Below, in pieces: positions 40,456-47,184 of a DNA stretch of 47,184 bases. The notes beneath the pieces are model-generated. The model saw nothing but the letters and a program-made list of their open reading frames with translations. It did no database searches and was not told where the DNA came from. The position numbers and the translations under genes are program-made. The first letter of the stretch is position 1; every line of letters starts with the position of its first letter. This DNA is from CAYSYM01 sp964435115 (GTDB taxonomy: Bacteria; Chloroflexota; UBA6077; CF-72): contig CAYSYM010000027.1 in assembly GCA_964435115.1 (NCBI GenBank), positions 1 through 47,184 of the forward strand. Reading direction: 5' to 3'.

Positions 40456-42351
40456 TCAGGCCGGCACCGGCGGCCGCTCCGGTAGGACCGGCTGCGGCAG
40501 GCCCAGGCGGTCGAGGACCTGCGGGGCGATGGCGCCGGTCACGGGGTCCCATTGGCGCAGCCGGTAGTACTCGGCCAGCATCGGCCGGAACGGTGGCGCG
40601 CTGCGCTCCCCAGTCCCGATGTCGCGCGGCTCCTCAAGGATGCGGCGGGGGAGCGTATCGTCCCACGGGCCCGAGCCGCAGGCCAGGTTGAAGAGCCGCT
40701 TCTGCAGGAAGATGCGCTCACCCGTCTCCAGGAGCTGCGCGAGGGTCGCGTTCCGCCCCGTGACCAGGTTGTACCAGGCGAGGATGTGCGCAGGCTTGAC
40801 GCCTCCGAAGAAGAGGAACTTGCAGCACTTCAGGCTGTCGTACCAGCTCATGAGGTTCTGGCCGAGCACGACCAGCGGCGGCGTCGCCGTGGCGTCCTGG
40901 CGGTGGACCGGTTCCGGGTAGCCGAACTCGGGCAGGCTCACGATGCGCTGGAACACGTGGGCGAAGCTGCTCAGGTGGTCGGCGCCGCGGTGGCTGGTGG
41001 CGTAGGCGACCGCGTTGGCGTAGAAGGCCCGCGGGTCGTGCGCGGGGAAGTCGAGTCCGCGCACGTGTATCGCAAACTCCTCGCCGCCGATCTCTTGGGC
41101 GAACCGCACCGTCCCCTCGCCCAGGCGCCAGGCGAAGCGCCCCTCACGCAGCCCGATGCGGCGCGTCAACTCCACCGCTGCGGCGTGGTTGCCCCAGGCC
41201 AGGTCCAGCCCGTCCGTCTCGTCCCTGGCGATGAGGCCGCGCTCGTACGCCTCCATGGCGAAGCCGATGGCGCCGCCGGACGAGATGGTGTCCAGCCCGT
41301 AGCGGTTGCACCACTCGTTCATGCGCTGGATGGCGGGCAGGTGGTCCACCAGCAGGTTGGCGCCGTTCAGCGCCGTGGTCTCGTACTCCAGGCCGCCCTG
41401 CTCGATGCCAGCGTACGGCCCGTCCTTCACCTCGACCGTCCGGCCGCAGCCGATGATGCAGCTCCCGCAGTAGTAGCGCCCGGTCAGGATGCTGTCGCGC
41501 ATGGCCGCCCCGCTGATCTTGTCTGGCGCCTCGGGCCAGTGGTCCTGCTGCCAGTTCTTGATCGGCCAGTTGCCCATCTTGTCGTGCGTGGGGATCCCGC
41601 CGGCCGTGCCGAGCGCGCCGAACCCCTTCGACTGAGCCACGATCTCCTTGCGCAGACCGGCCAGGTGCGCCTTCAGGCCGGCTTCGTCGTAGATCGCGCA
41701 CCGGGCACTCCCCTTGGCGGCGACCGCCTTCAGGTTCTTGGAGCCCATGACAGCGCCCATCCCCGAACGACCCACGGCCCGCCCATCGCGGCCATCCACC
41801 ATGATCGCCGCGAACCGCACCAGCCGCTCGCCGGCCGGCCCGATGCAGGCGACGCCCGGCCCTTCGCCCCGCCGCTCGCCAGCGCCGACGTCGGCGCGGA
41901 CCCGCTTGTGCGTGTCGAAGGTGTCCAGGCCCCAGAGGTGGCTGGCGTCGCGCAGCTCCACCTGGCCGTCGTGGATCCACAGGTACACGGGCCGAGCGGA
42001 CCGGCCCCGCACCACGAGCGCGTCGAAGCCGGCGCCCTTCAGGTCATTGGCCCAGTGGCCGCCGCACTCGCCTTCACCCCAGACGCCCGTCAGCGGGCTT
42101 CGGGCGCAGACGCCGAAGCGGTTGGAGAGAGGGATCGGGCTGCCGGCGAACGGGCCGGTGGCGAAGACGAGCACGTTGTCCGGCCCGAGCGGGTCGGCGC
42201 GGTCCGCCTGCTCCTCCCAGAGCAGGTGGGCGCCAAGCCCCGTGCCACCGAGCCAGCGGTCTGCCATCTCCTGCGTGAGCTCGCGCACGCGGTGCGTCCC
42301 GGTGCTCAGATCGACGTCCAGAATCGCGCCCATGTAGCCGAGTGGAGCCAT
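40456..42351 (-). CDS. aor: Tungsten-containing aldehyde:ferredoxin oxidoreductase
   Basis: 631 residues. The N-terminal AOR domain binds the tungsten-bispyranopterin (GYMGAILDVDLSTG near the start, FGVCARSPLTGVWGEGECGG, GRSGMGAVMGSKNLKAVAAK). The [4Fe-4S] ligands are CGSCIIGC (C-x2-C-x3-C) plus a later Cys in YDSLKCCKF. This is a complete family set. The enzyme oxidises aldehydes to acids and reduces ferredoxin, or the reverse; it acts in the cytoplasm and is normally anaerobic. The ATG at 42351 is chosen over GTG 42363 for spacing to GAGG. A short stem CGCCTG/CAGGCG lies just upstream (42374-42390). The MoaD-like gene converges on it. Confidence 0.9.
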   Translation of the reverse strand: MAPLGYMGAILDVDLSTGTHRVRELTQEMADRWLGGTGLGAHLLWEEQADRADPLGPDNVLVFATGPFAGSPIPLSNRFGVCARSPLTGVWGEGECGGHWANDLKGAGFDALVVRGRSARPVYLWIHDGQVELRDASHLWGLDTFDTHKRVRADVGAGERRGEGPGVACIGPAGERLVRFAAIMVDGRDGRAVGRSGMGAVMGSKNLKAVAAKGSARCAIYDEAGLKAHLAGLRKEIVAQSKGFGALGTAGGIPTHDKMGNWPIKNWQQDHWPEAPDKISGAAMRDSILTGRYYCGSCIIGCGRTVEVKDGPYAGIEQGGLEYETTALNGANLLVDHLPAIQRMNEWCNRYGLDTISSGGAIGFAMEAYERGLIARDETDGLDLAWGNHAAAVELTRRIGLREGRFAWRLGEGTVRFAQEIGGEEFAIHVRGLDFPAHDPRAFYANAVAYATSHRGADHLSSFAHVFQRIVSLPEFGYPEPVHRQDATATPPLVVLGQNLMSWYDSLKCCKFLFFGGVKPAHILAWYNLVTGRNATLAQLLETGERIFLQKRLFNLACGSGPWDDTLPRRILEEPRDIGTGERSAPPFRPMLAEYYRLRQWDPVTGAIAPQVLDRLGLPQPVLPERPPVPA

Positions 42352-42522
42352 CGCCTGCCTCACCTCCCGGGTCCGCCTGATCGCCAGGCGAGCCGCCTCT
42401 CAGTCTACTGGAGGCAGCGACGCCGGCCTGGGCCTCGCTCCGTCTCCCCTGTAGCCGGCGAGGCACCGCGCGCCCCGCACACGCCGCACGGGGCCGGAGT
42501 CGACGCCGCGGGCGGTCCTGCA

Positions 42523-42897
42523 CTACGCCTGCGAGACGCCGAGGGCGAGGACGGCCCAGCCGAGCAGGAAGGCCGCGCCGCCGAACGGGGTGACGGCGCC
42601 CAACCAGCGGAGGCCGGTGAGCGCCATGAGGTAGAGGCTGCCGGAGAAGAGCAGCGTGCCGGCCGCGAACAGCCAGCCCGCCGCGGCCAGCCACGGATCG
42701 CCGCGCGCGAAGCGCGGTAGGAGGAGGCCAACCGCGAGCAGGGCGAGGGCGTGGTAGACCTGGTACGTCGCCCCGGTCTCCCACACCCGCAGGAGGTCGG
42801 CGGGGAGCCGGCGGCGCAGGCCATGCGCCCCAAAGGCACCAGCGGCCACGGCGAGCAGGGCACTCACAGCGCCAAGCGACAGGAAGAGTCGGTCCAT
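42523..42897 (-). CDS. DUF423-family small membrane protein
   Basis: 124 residues with four predicted helices. It begins FLSLGAVSALLAVAAGAFGA then HGLRRRL, the DUF423 (YwdK) hallmark 'GAFGAHGL+', and includes YQVYHALALLAVGLL and SLYLMALTGLRWLGAVTPFG. It is an inner-membrane protein of unknown role, widespread in bacteria. The ATG at 42897 has a weak AGG. It lies 171 nt upstream of the AOR start on the same strand, so co-transcription is possible. Confidence 0.88.
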   Translation of the reverse strand: MDRLFLSLGAVSALLAVAAGAFGAHGLRRRLPADLLRVWETGATYQVYHALALLAVGLLLPRFARGDPWLAAAGWLFAAGTLLFSGSLYLMALTGLRWLGAVTPFGGAAFLLGWAVLALGVSQA

Positions 42898-43047
42898 GCC
42901 TGGCGCAATCGTAGCCGGTCTCCGGCCAGCGAGCCGTACCACCCTGGTCAAGGAGCCCCTGAGTGGGTTTCGGAGCAGGGAGCACCGCCAGGCAGCCGGC
43001 CGCCACCCTCGGCCGGGCCGGGCCTGCGCGGCCGGGAGCCGGCCAAT

Positions 43048-43113
43048 CCTCAGCCGGTGTTCAGCACCTCCTCACGGTCCGTTCAGGGAGCCCTCAGGTT
43101 CCCCTCCTACGCT
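43048..43113 (+). promoter_or_regulatory. Five hexamers at 11-bp period before the SARP-type regulator
   Basis: CCTCAG (43048), GTTCAG (43059), CCTCAC (43070), GTTCAG (43081) and CCTCAG (43092) start exactly 11 bp apart. A possible -10 TACGCT lies at 43108-43113. Direct repeats on one DNA face, ending about 10 bp before the -10, are how SARP/OmpR-type winged-helix activators bind. The gene downstream encodes such a DNA-binding domain. Confidence 0.65.
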
Positions 43114-43286
43114 CGGCAGCAGCACGAGCGAGCGGCCTGGCCGGCCTCGGGCTCGCCGGCCACGTCGGTGCGGGTGGCTGCGCCCGCTCATCCGCGGGGC
43201 GGGGGCGCCCTCGCGCCCACCAGCCTGGAACACCGAGGCGCTCCGCCAAGCAGTGGGGTAGGCAGATCACGTCGAAGAACGGCACG

Positions 43287-45533
43287 CTGGTAACCGCAAC
43301 CCTCCCCGAGGGCGGGTTCGCCATCGACCCGAGCCAGCGCATCACCGAGTGGGACGAGGGCGCCGCGCGTCTCCTGCACCTGCCCAGGAGTCAGGCGCTC
43401 GGTGGCGTGTGCCACCGCGTCCTCGGTTGCACGGACGACTTCGGGCGGCCGCTCCACGCGCTCACCTGTCCGGCCATGAGGGCGCTGCGGCAGGGCCACA
43501 TCGCCGGGACCTCGACGGTCGTCGTCCGGGCACGGGACGGTGCGCGGCTTCGACTAACCTGCGAGCTGACAGCGCTCCCCCACCCGCGCGGCGGTGCGCT
43601 GGGACGTCTCCGGAGCGCCGCCGCGCCGGCGCCCAACCTCATCTTCGAGCTCGCCGGCGCTGCCACGCTCGCCGCCCGGGTGTCGGCCGGGCCGCTCGGG
43701 GAGGGCCTGGAACAGGCCCTGGACTTCGTGCTGCGGGCCACGGCCGCCGACGCAGCGGAGGTCTTCCTAGCCGAGCCGCAAGGTGGGGGCATGGTGCTCA
43801 CCTGCCACCGGGGCCACTTCCGCCAGGCGTTCGCCGAGATCTTCCGCTTCAACCCCGGCGAGGGCTTCCCGGGCCTGGTGCTGTCCCAGCGGCAGCCGGT
43901 GTACACGGATGCCCTCGCCGAGGATGCCCGCTTCCTGCGGCTCCGGGTCAAGCAGGAGGGGTTCCGCTCCTACGTCGGCGTTCCCCTGACCAGCCTGAGC
44001 GGCGTGGTCGGGTCCATGGGCGTAGCGTTCAAGCACCCCGGCGTCGACCTGGACAGGGCGCTTCGTCTCCTATCCTGGGCTGCCACCCCGACGGGTCTGC
44101 TCGTCGACGCGGCCGTCGCCCACCTGCGGGACGCCGTCACGGTCCAGCTCCACGCCATCGGGCACGACCCCGAGGAGCACCTCCGCGCGGTGCTTCGCGC
44201 CGCGCTCACAGAGATGGTGCGCCTCGGTGGGGCCCCGAGCGGCGGCCTGTACGCCTGGTGGAGAGACCAGACGGTCCGCTGGGTGACGCAGGGCTCGCCG
44301 CCGGTGCCGCAGTGCGCCGCGCTACGCGAAGGTGCTGCGTCACACTGCCCCGCCGTCCGTACAGGCACGGGCCGGGTCCTGTACGGAGCCCGTGAGACGT
44401 GGCCGCCACCGTGCCGGCGGACGGCGCGCCCTGGCGGTGCCTGGTACTGCATCCCGGTGCGGGACGGTGCGGGGGTCCTGGGCGTGGCCAGTCTCCCCTG
44501 CAGGATGCCGCGACGCTCCCTCCCAAGCGAGAACCTGGCGTTGCTGGAGAGTGCGGCCGCGGCGGCGGGCGCAGGCATTCGTGGCGCCTGGGAGAGCCTC
44601 GAACGGGCTCGCCGCGCAGACGCGGTGCTGCGGGGAGGGCTGCAGCAGGCCACGGCCGCTCCGGAAGCGGCGGGCTGGAGCGCGGTGCAGCGGGTTCGCG
44701 TGGGGACGCTTGCTGCCAACGATTGTCGCGACGCTGCCCCCTTGGAGATCAGGTGCTTCGGCCCCTTCGAGCTCTGCGTGCAGGGCACACCGATCCCTCC
44801 AGCTACCGTCCACCGCAGAAAGACCCTGACGCTCCTCAAGATCCTCCTCGTGCACCACGGGCGCCCCCAACCGAAGGACGTGCTGATGGAGCTGCTCTGG
44901 CCCGACGCGGATCCTGAGACCAAGACGGGCCAGTTCTACGTCCTGGTCCACGAGCTGCGCCGCCTGGTAGAGCCTGGGGACCGGAACGGGAGTTGGCGCT
45001 TCATCTGCAACGAAGGCGATCGCTACTACTTGAACGCTCGGGCGCCCGCCCGCGTTGACGCCCGCGAGTTCAAGGTGCTGATCGACCTGGGGCGAACAGC
45101 CGAGGCGCGTGGGGACGGGGAAGCGGCCGTCGCGGCGTACGAGAGCGCCGTGGAGCTGTATCGCGGGGACTTCATGGAGGACGAGCCCTTCGCGGACTGG
45201 AGCTGGCAGGAGCGGGAGCGATTCCGGGAGGCGTGCCTGGGGGCGCTGCGGAGCCTGGCAGCGCTGCGGGCCAGAGCCGGCCACTGGGACCAGAGCGCGG
45301 GGTACCTGCGCCACGCTCTCAGGCTGGACCAGCTACGCGAAGACGTCCACCGCGAGCTCATGTACGCCCTCTGGGCGTCGGGCCACCGTGACGAGGCCGT
45401 GCGCCAGTACGAGCTCTGCGCCCGCCTCTTGCGTGAGGAGCTGGACCTGCCGCCGCTGCCCGAGACGGAGCGACTGCTGGATCAGATTCGCGCGGCGCCC
45501 TGCCCACCGGAGGCACTGCGCGCCTCGCCGTGA
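43287..45533 (+). CDS. PAS/GAF sensor with SARP-type DNA-binding and BTAD domains (start unresolved)
   Basis: About 749 residues. The order is a PAS-like domain (LPEGGFAIDPSQRITEWDEG, with a GCTDDFGRPLHALTCPA Cys cluster), a GAF domain (~residues 130-280, VFLAEPQGGGMVL, FRSYVGVPLTSLSG) and a second GAF-like domain with several Cys (VPQCAALREGAASHCPAV). A winged helix of OmpR/SARP type follows (IRCFGPFELCVQGTPIPPAT, HHGRPQPKDVLMELLWPDA), then a BTAD helical domain (AVELYRGDFMEDEPFADWSW onward). It likely senses a redox signal or ligand and activates transcription. No ATG/GTG/TTG lies in frame between 42963 and the PAS domain; CTG 43287 is shown as the best fit. GTG 42963 would read through the repeat array. 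Confidence 0.78.
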   Translation: MVTATLPEGGFAIDPSQRITEWDEGAARLLHLPRSQALGGVCHRVLGCTDDFGRPLHALTCPAMRALRQGHIAGTSTVVVRARDGARLRLTCELTALPHPRGGALGRLRSAAAPAPNLIFELAGAATLAARVSAGPLGEGLEQALDFVLRATAADAAEVFLAEPQGGGMVLTCHRGHFRQAFAEIFRFNPGEGFPGLVLSQRQPVYTDALAEDARFLRLRVKQEGFRSYVGVPLTSLSGVVGSMGVAFKHPGVDLDRALRLLSWAATPTGLLVDAAVAHLRDAVTVQLHAIGHDPEEHLRAVLRAALTEMVRLGGAPSGGLYAWWRDQTVRWVTQGSPPVPQCAALREGAASHCPAVRTGTGRVLYGARETWPPPCRRTARPGGAWYCIPVRDGAGVLGVASLPCRMPRRSLPSENLALLESAAAAAGAGIRGAWESLERARRADAVLRGGLQQATAAPEAAGWSAVQRVRVGTLAANDCRDAAPLEIRCFGPFELCVQGTPIPPATVHRRKTLTLLKILLVHHGRPQPKDVLMELLWPDADPETKTGQFYVLVHELRRLVEPGDRNGSWRFICNEGDRYYLNARAPARVDAREFKVLIDLGRTAEARGDGEAAVAAYESAVELYRGDFMEDEPFADWSWQERERFREACLGALRSLAALRARAGHWDQSAGYLRHALRLDQLREDVHRELMYALWASGHRDEAVRQYELCARLLREELDLPPLPETERLLDQIRAAPCPPEALRASP

Positions 45534-45873
45534 ACGGGCGGAGCGCGCGGCCCACGGCGGTGTTGATCAGGCCCAGAGCCCGGGCCGGGCGCTGAGGCGG
45601 CGGGTGCGAGCGCGCCCCCGGCCCGCACCCTGGTCGAGCCTGAGGCACCGGCCCCTCGTCCCCCACGGCTGCCTGGTGCCTCCCACCAGCCTGCCAGGTG
45701 CGGCGACGCGCCCGGGGTCGGAGGAGTGAGTCAGCCCGCCTAACTGCGCCAGGGCCGCCTCTTCGCGCGGCGGGTCGGCTCCCCGCCGGCCGTGGAAGCC
45801 GGGTGGAAGCGGAGGGCTCCACCGTGTCGCTGGCATCGATCCCCGACACGTGTTCACCGCGGAGGCTGAGGGA
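45534..45873. other. 340-nt spacer between the SARP-type regulator and narG
   Basis: No gene. CGTGTCG (45823-45829) and CGACACG (45844-45850) form a dyad with 14 nt between, 24 nt before the narG ATG, which may be an operator. No FNR/NNR-type TTGAT-N4-ATCAA site and no clear terminator were seen. The 11-bp hexamer array of the 43.05-kb region is not repeated here. Confidence 0.4.
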
Positions 45874-47184
45874 ATGGGCTGGATACAGGACCTGGTCAAG
45901 CCGAAGGCGCGCACCTGGGAGGAGTTCTACCGCAACCGGTGGCAGCACGATAACGTCATTCGCAGCACCCACGGCGTCAACTGCACCGGCGGCTGCTCCT
46001 GGGCCGTCTACGTGAAGGACGGGATCATCACCTGGGAGATGCAGCAGACGGACTACCCGCTCCTGGAGTCGGGCCTCCCGCCCTACGAGCCCCGCGGGTG
46101 CCAGCGCGGCATCTCCGCCTCCTGGTACGTCTACAGCCCCATCCGCGTGAAGTACCCCTACGCCCGCGGCGCGCTCCTGGATCTGTGGCGCGAGGCGCGC
46201 GTCCGCCACCAGGACCCGGTGGATGCCTGGGCGTCCATCGTCCGGGACGAGCAGGCACGGGCCCGTTTCCAGCGCGCGCGTGGCAAGGGCGGGTTCCGGC
46301 GCACCTCCTGGGACGAGGCGCTGGAGATCGTGGCTGCCTCGTGCCTGTACACGGCGAAGCGGTGGGGGCCGGACCGGGTCTTCGGCTTCTCCCCCATCCC
46401 GGCGATGTCCTACATGTCCTACGCCGCAGGGTCGCGCTTCCTACAGCTCTTCGGCGGCGTGAACATGAGCTTCTACGACTGGTACGCCGATCTGCCCAAC
46501 GCCTTCCCCGAGATCTGGGGCGACCAGACGGACGTGTGCGAGAGCGCCGATTGGTACAACGCGAAATTTATCGTCTCCATGGGCGCCAACCTGAACATGA
46601 CCCGCACGCCCGACGTGCACTTCATCTCAGAGGCGCGGCATGGCGGGGCCAAGTTCGTCGTCATCGCCCCGGATTTCAGCCAGGTGGCCAAGTACGCCGA
46701 CTGGTGGATTCCCATCCAGGCGGGGCAGGACACGGCGCTATGGATGGCGGTCAACCATGTCATCTTGAAGGAGTATTACGCCGACCGCCAGGTTCCCTAC
46801 TTCGTGGACTACCTGAAGCAGTACACCGACCTGCCCTTCCTCGTGGAGCTGACGCCCGATGGCGCGGGGTTCAAGCCGGGCCGGCTGCTGCGCGCCAACC
46901 GCCTGACGCGCTACGCCAGGGTGGAGAACGGCGACTGGAAGATGCTGGTCTACGACCAGGCCAGCGGCGCGCCCCGCATGCCCAAGGGCCAGGTTGGCTT
47001 CCGCTGGGGCCAGGAGCAGGGCAAGTGGAACCTGAAGCTGGAGGACGGGCTGGATGACAGCCCCATCGACCCTGTCCTCACCTTCCTCTGCAACTCCGAC
47101 GAGGTCGCCCAGGTCCAGTTCTACGAGTCCGTGGAGCGGCGGACGCTCCATCGCGGCGTCCCTGCCAGGCGGGTCGAGACCGCC
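45874..47184 (+). CDS. narG: Nitrate reductase / nitrite oxidoreductase alpha subunit (partial, 3' end outside)
   Basis: 437 residues seen, running off the window. The FS0 [4Fe-4S] ligands are H33, C37, C41 (THGVNCTGGCSW) and C76 (EPRGCQRG). The molybdenum Asp lies in SFYDWYADLP, followed by WGDQTDVCESADWYN, all hallmarks of the NarG/NxrA family of bis-MGD enzymes. It lacks the ~25-residue N-terminal extension of E. coli NarG and no Tat signal is seen, so it should face the cytoplasm with NarH. Stretches such as GISASWYVYSPIRVKYPYAR look closer to cytoplasmic nitrite-oxidiser NxrA than to enteric NarG, from memory only. The ATG at 45874 has GGAGG 8 nt upstream. Confidence 0.9.
   Translation, partial: MGWIQDLVKPKARTWEEFYRNRWQHDNVIRSTHGVNCTGGCSWAVYVKDGIITWEMQQTDYPLLESGLPPYEPRGCQRGISASWYVYSPIRVKYPYARGALLDLWREARVRHQDPVDAWASIVRDEQARARFQRARGKGGFRRTSWDEALEIVAASCLYTAKRWGPDRVFGFSPIPAMSYMSYAAGSRFLQLFGGVNMSFYDWYADLPNAFPEIWGDQTDVCESADWYNAKFIVSMGANLNMTRTPDVHFISEARHGGAKFVVIAPDFSQVAKYADWWIPIQAGQDTALWMAVNHVILKEYYADRQVPYFVDYLKQYTDLPFLVELTPDGAGFKPGRLLRANRLTRYARVENGDWKMLVYDQASGAPRMPKGQVGFRWGQEQGKWNLKLEDGLDDSPIDPVLTFLCNSDEVAQVQFYESVERRTLHRGVPARRVETA

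Noticed and set aside
40552..42720. 722-codon plus-strand open frame opposite the AOR gene
   Set aside because: Antisense shadow with no recognisable domain; the AOR on the other strand has all cofactor ligands.

Overview
This is a GC-rich chromosomal window (about 70 % by eye) with dense gene packing. It looks like a Chloroflexota genome, most likely Thermomicrobia or Sphaerobacter-like. Grounds for this are lipoproteins whose signal peptides are followed by Ala/Pro/Thr-rich linkers, a type II ('archaeal') GAPDH, a TreT-type trehalose synthase, an HEPN/MNT pair, and a nitrate-reductase or nitrite-oxidoreductase alpha subunit. The phylum is an inference from composition and gene content. No rRNA, tRNA, CRISPR array or intact insertion sequence was seen.

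Region by region. 0.1-2.3 kb: a GMC oxidoreductase (-) and a decayed IS701-type transposase remnant. 2.4-6.4 kb: a three-gene Fe(III) ABC importer (FbpA-B-C type). 6.4-9.8 kb: an ALDH7-type aldehyde dehydrogenase, an HEPN/MNT toxin-antitoxin pair and a LysR regulator. 10-11.8 kb: a truncated TctB-like fragment and an LVIVD-repeat protein. 11.8-21.1 kb: an apparent catabolic regulon made of a MmgE/PrpD enzyme, an unknown protein, a ThDP enzyme, an IclR regulator and a sugar-type ABC importer (permease, binding protein, permease). Three strong sigma70-type promoters here (each with a 17-bp spacer) and the IclR leader share an 11-bp motif close to GCAACTGTTSC, the best evidence that these genes act together. 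21.2-28.6 kb: an ABC-2 exporter pair followed by secreted or membrane-anchored proteins (an OsmC-like/TM/TPR fusion, a PPC-domain protein) and, facing them, a DUF916-like plus WxL-like surface pair. 29-33.9 kb: a lipid kinase and a carbohydrate operon of treT (with an added YHS domain), galT and type II gap. 34-36.1 kb: a lone receiver domain and a soluble PRC/MgtE-N/CBS protein behind a long leader. 36.3-36.9 kb: structured DNA with no gene. 37-42.9 kb: a P1B-5-like metal ATPase, a tartrate/D-malate dehydrogenase-type enzyme, a MoaD-like protein, a tungsten aldehyde:ferredoxin oxidoreductase and a DUF423 membrane protein. 43-47.2 kb: a PAS/GAF/SARP-type regulator whose upstream region holds five hexamers at an exact 11-bp period, followed by narG (or nxrA), which runs off the window.

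Non-coding structure is a main feature. A two-copy hairpin repeat has identical 54-bp geometry at 6.34 and 10.40 kb, and the first copy supplies the C-terminal tail of the ABC ATPase. A 21-bp hairpin lies between the sugar-binding protein and permease genes, as between malE and malF. A 30-bp perfect GC hairpin lies inside a predicted coding region. These and the shared promoter/operator set are the observations most worth testing.
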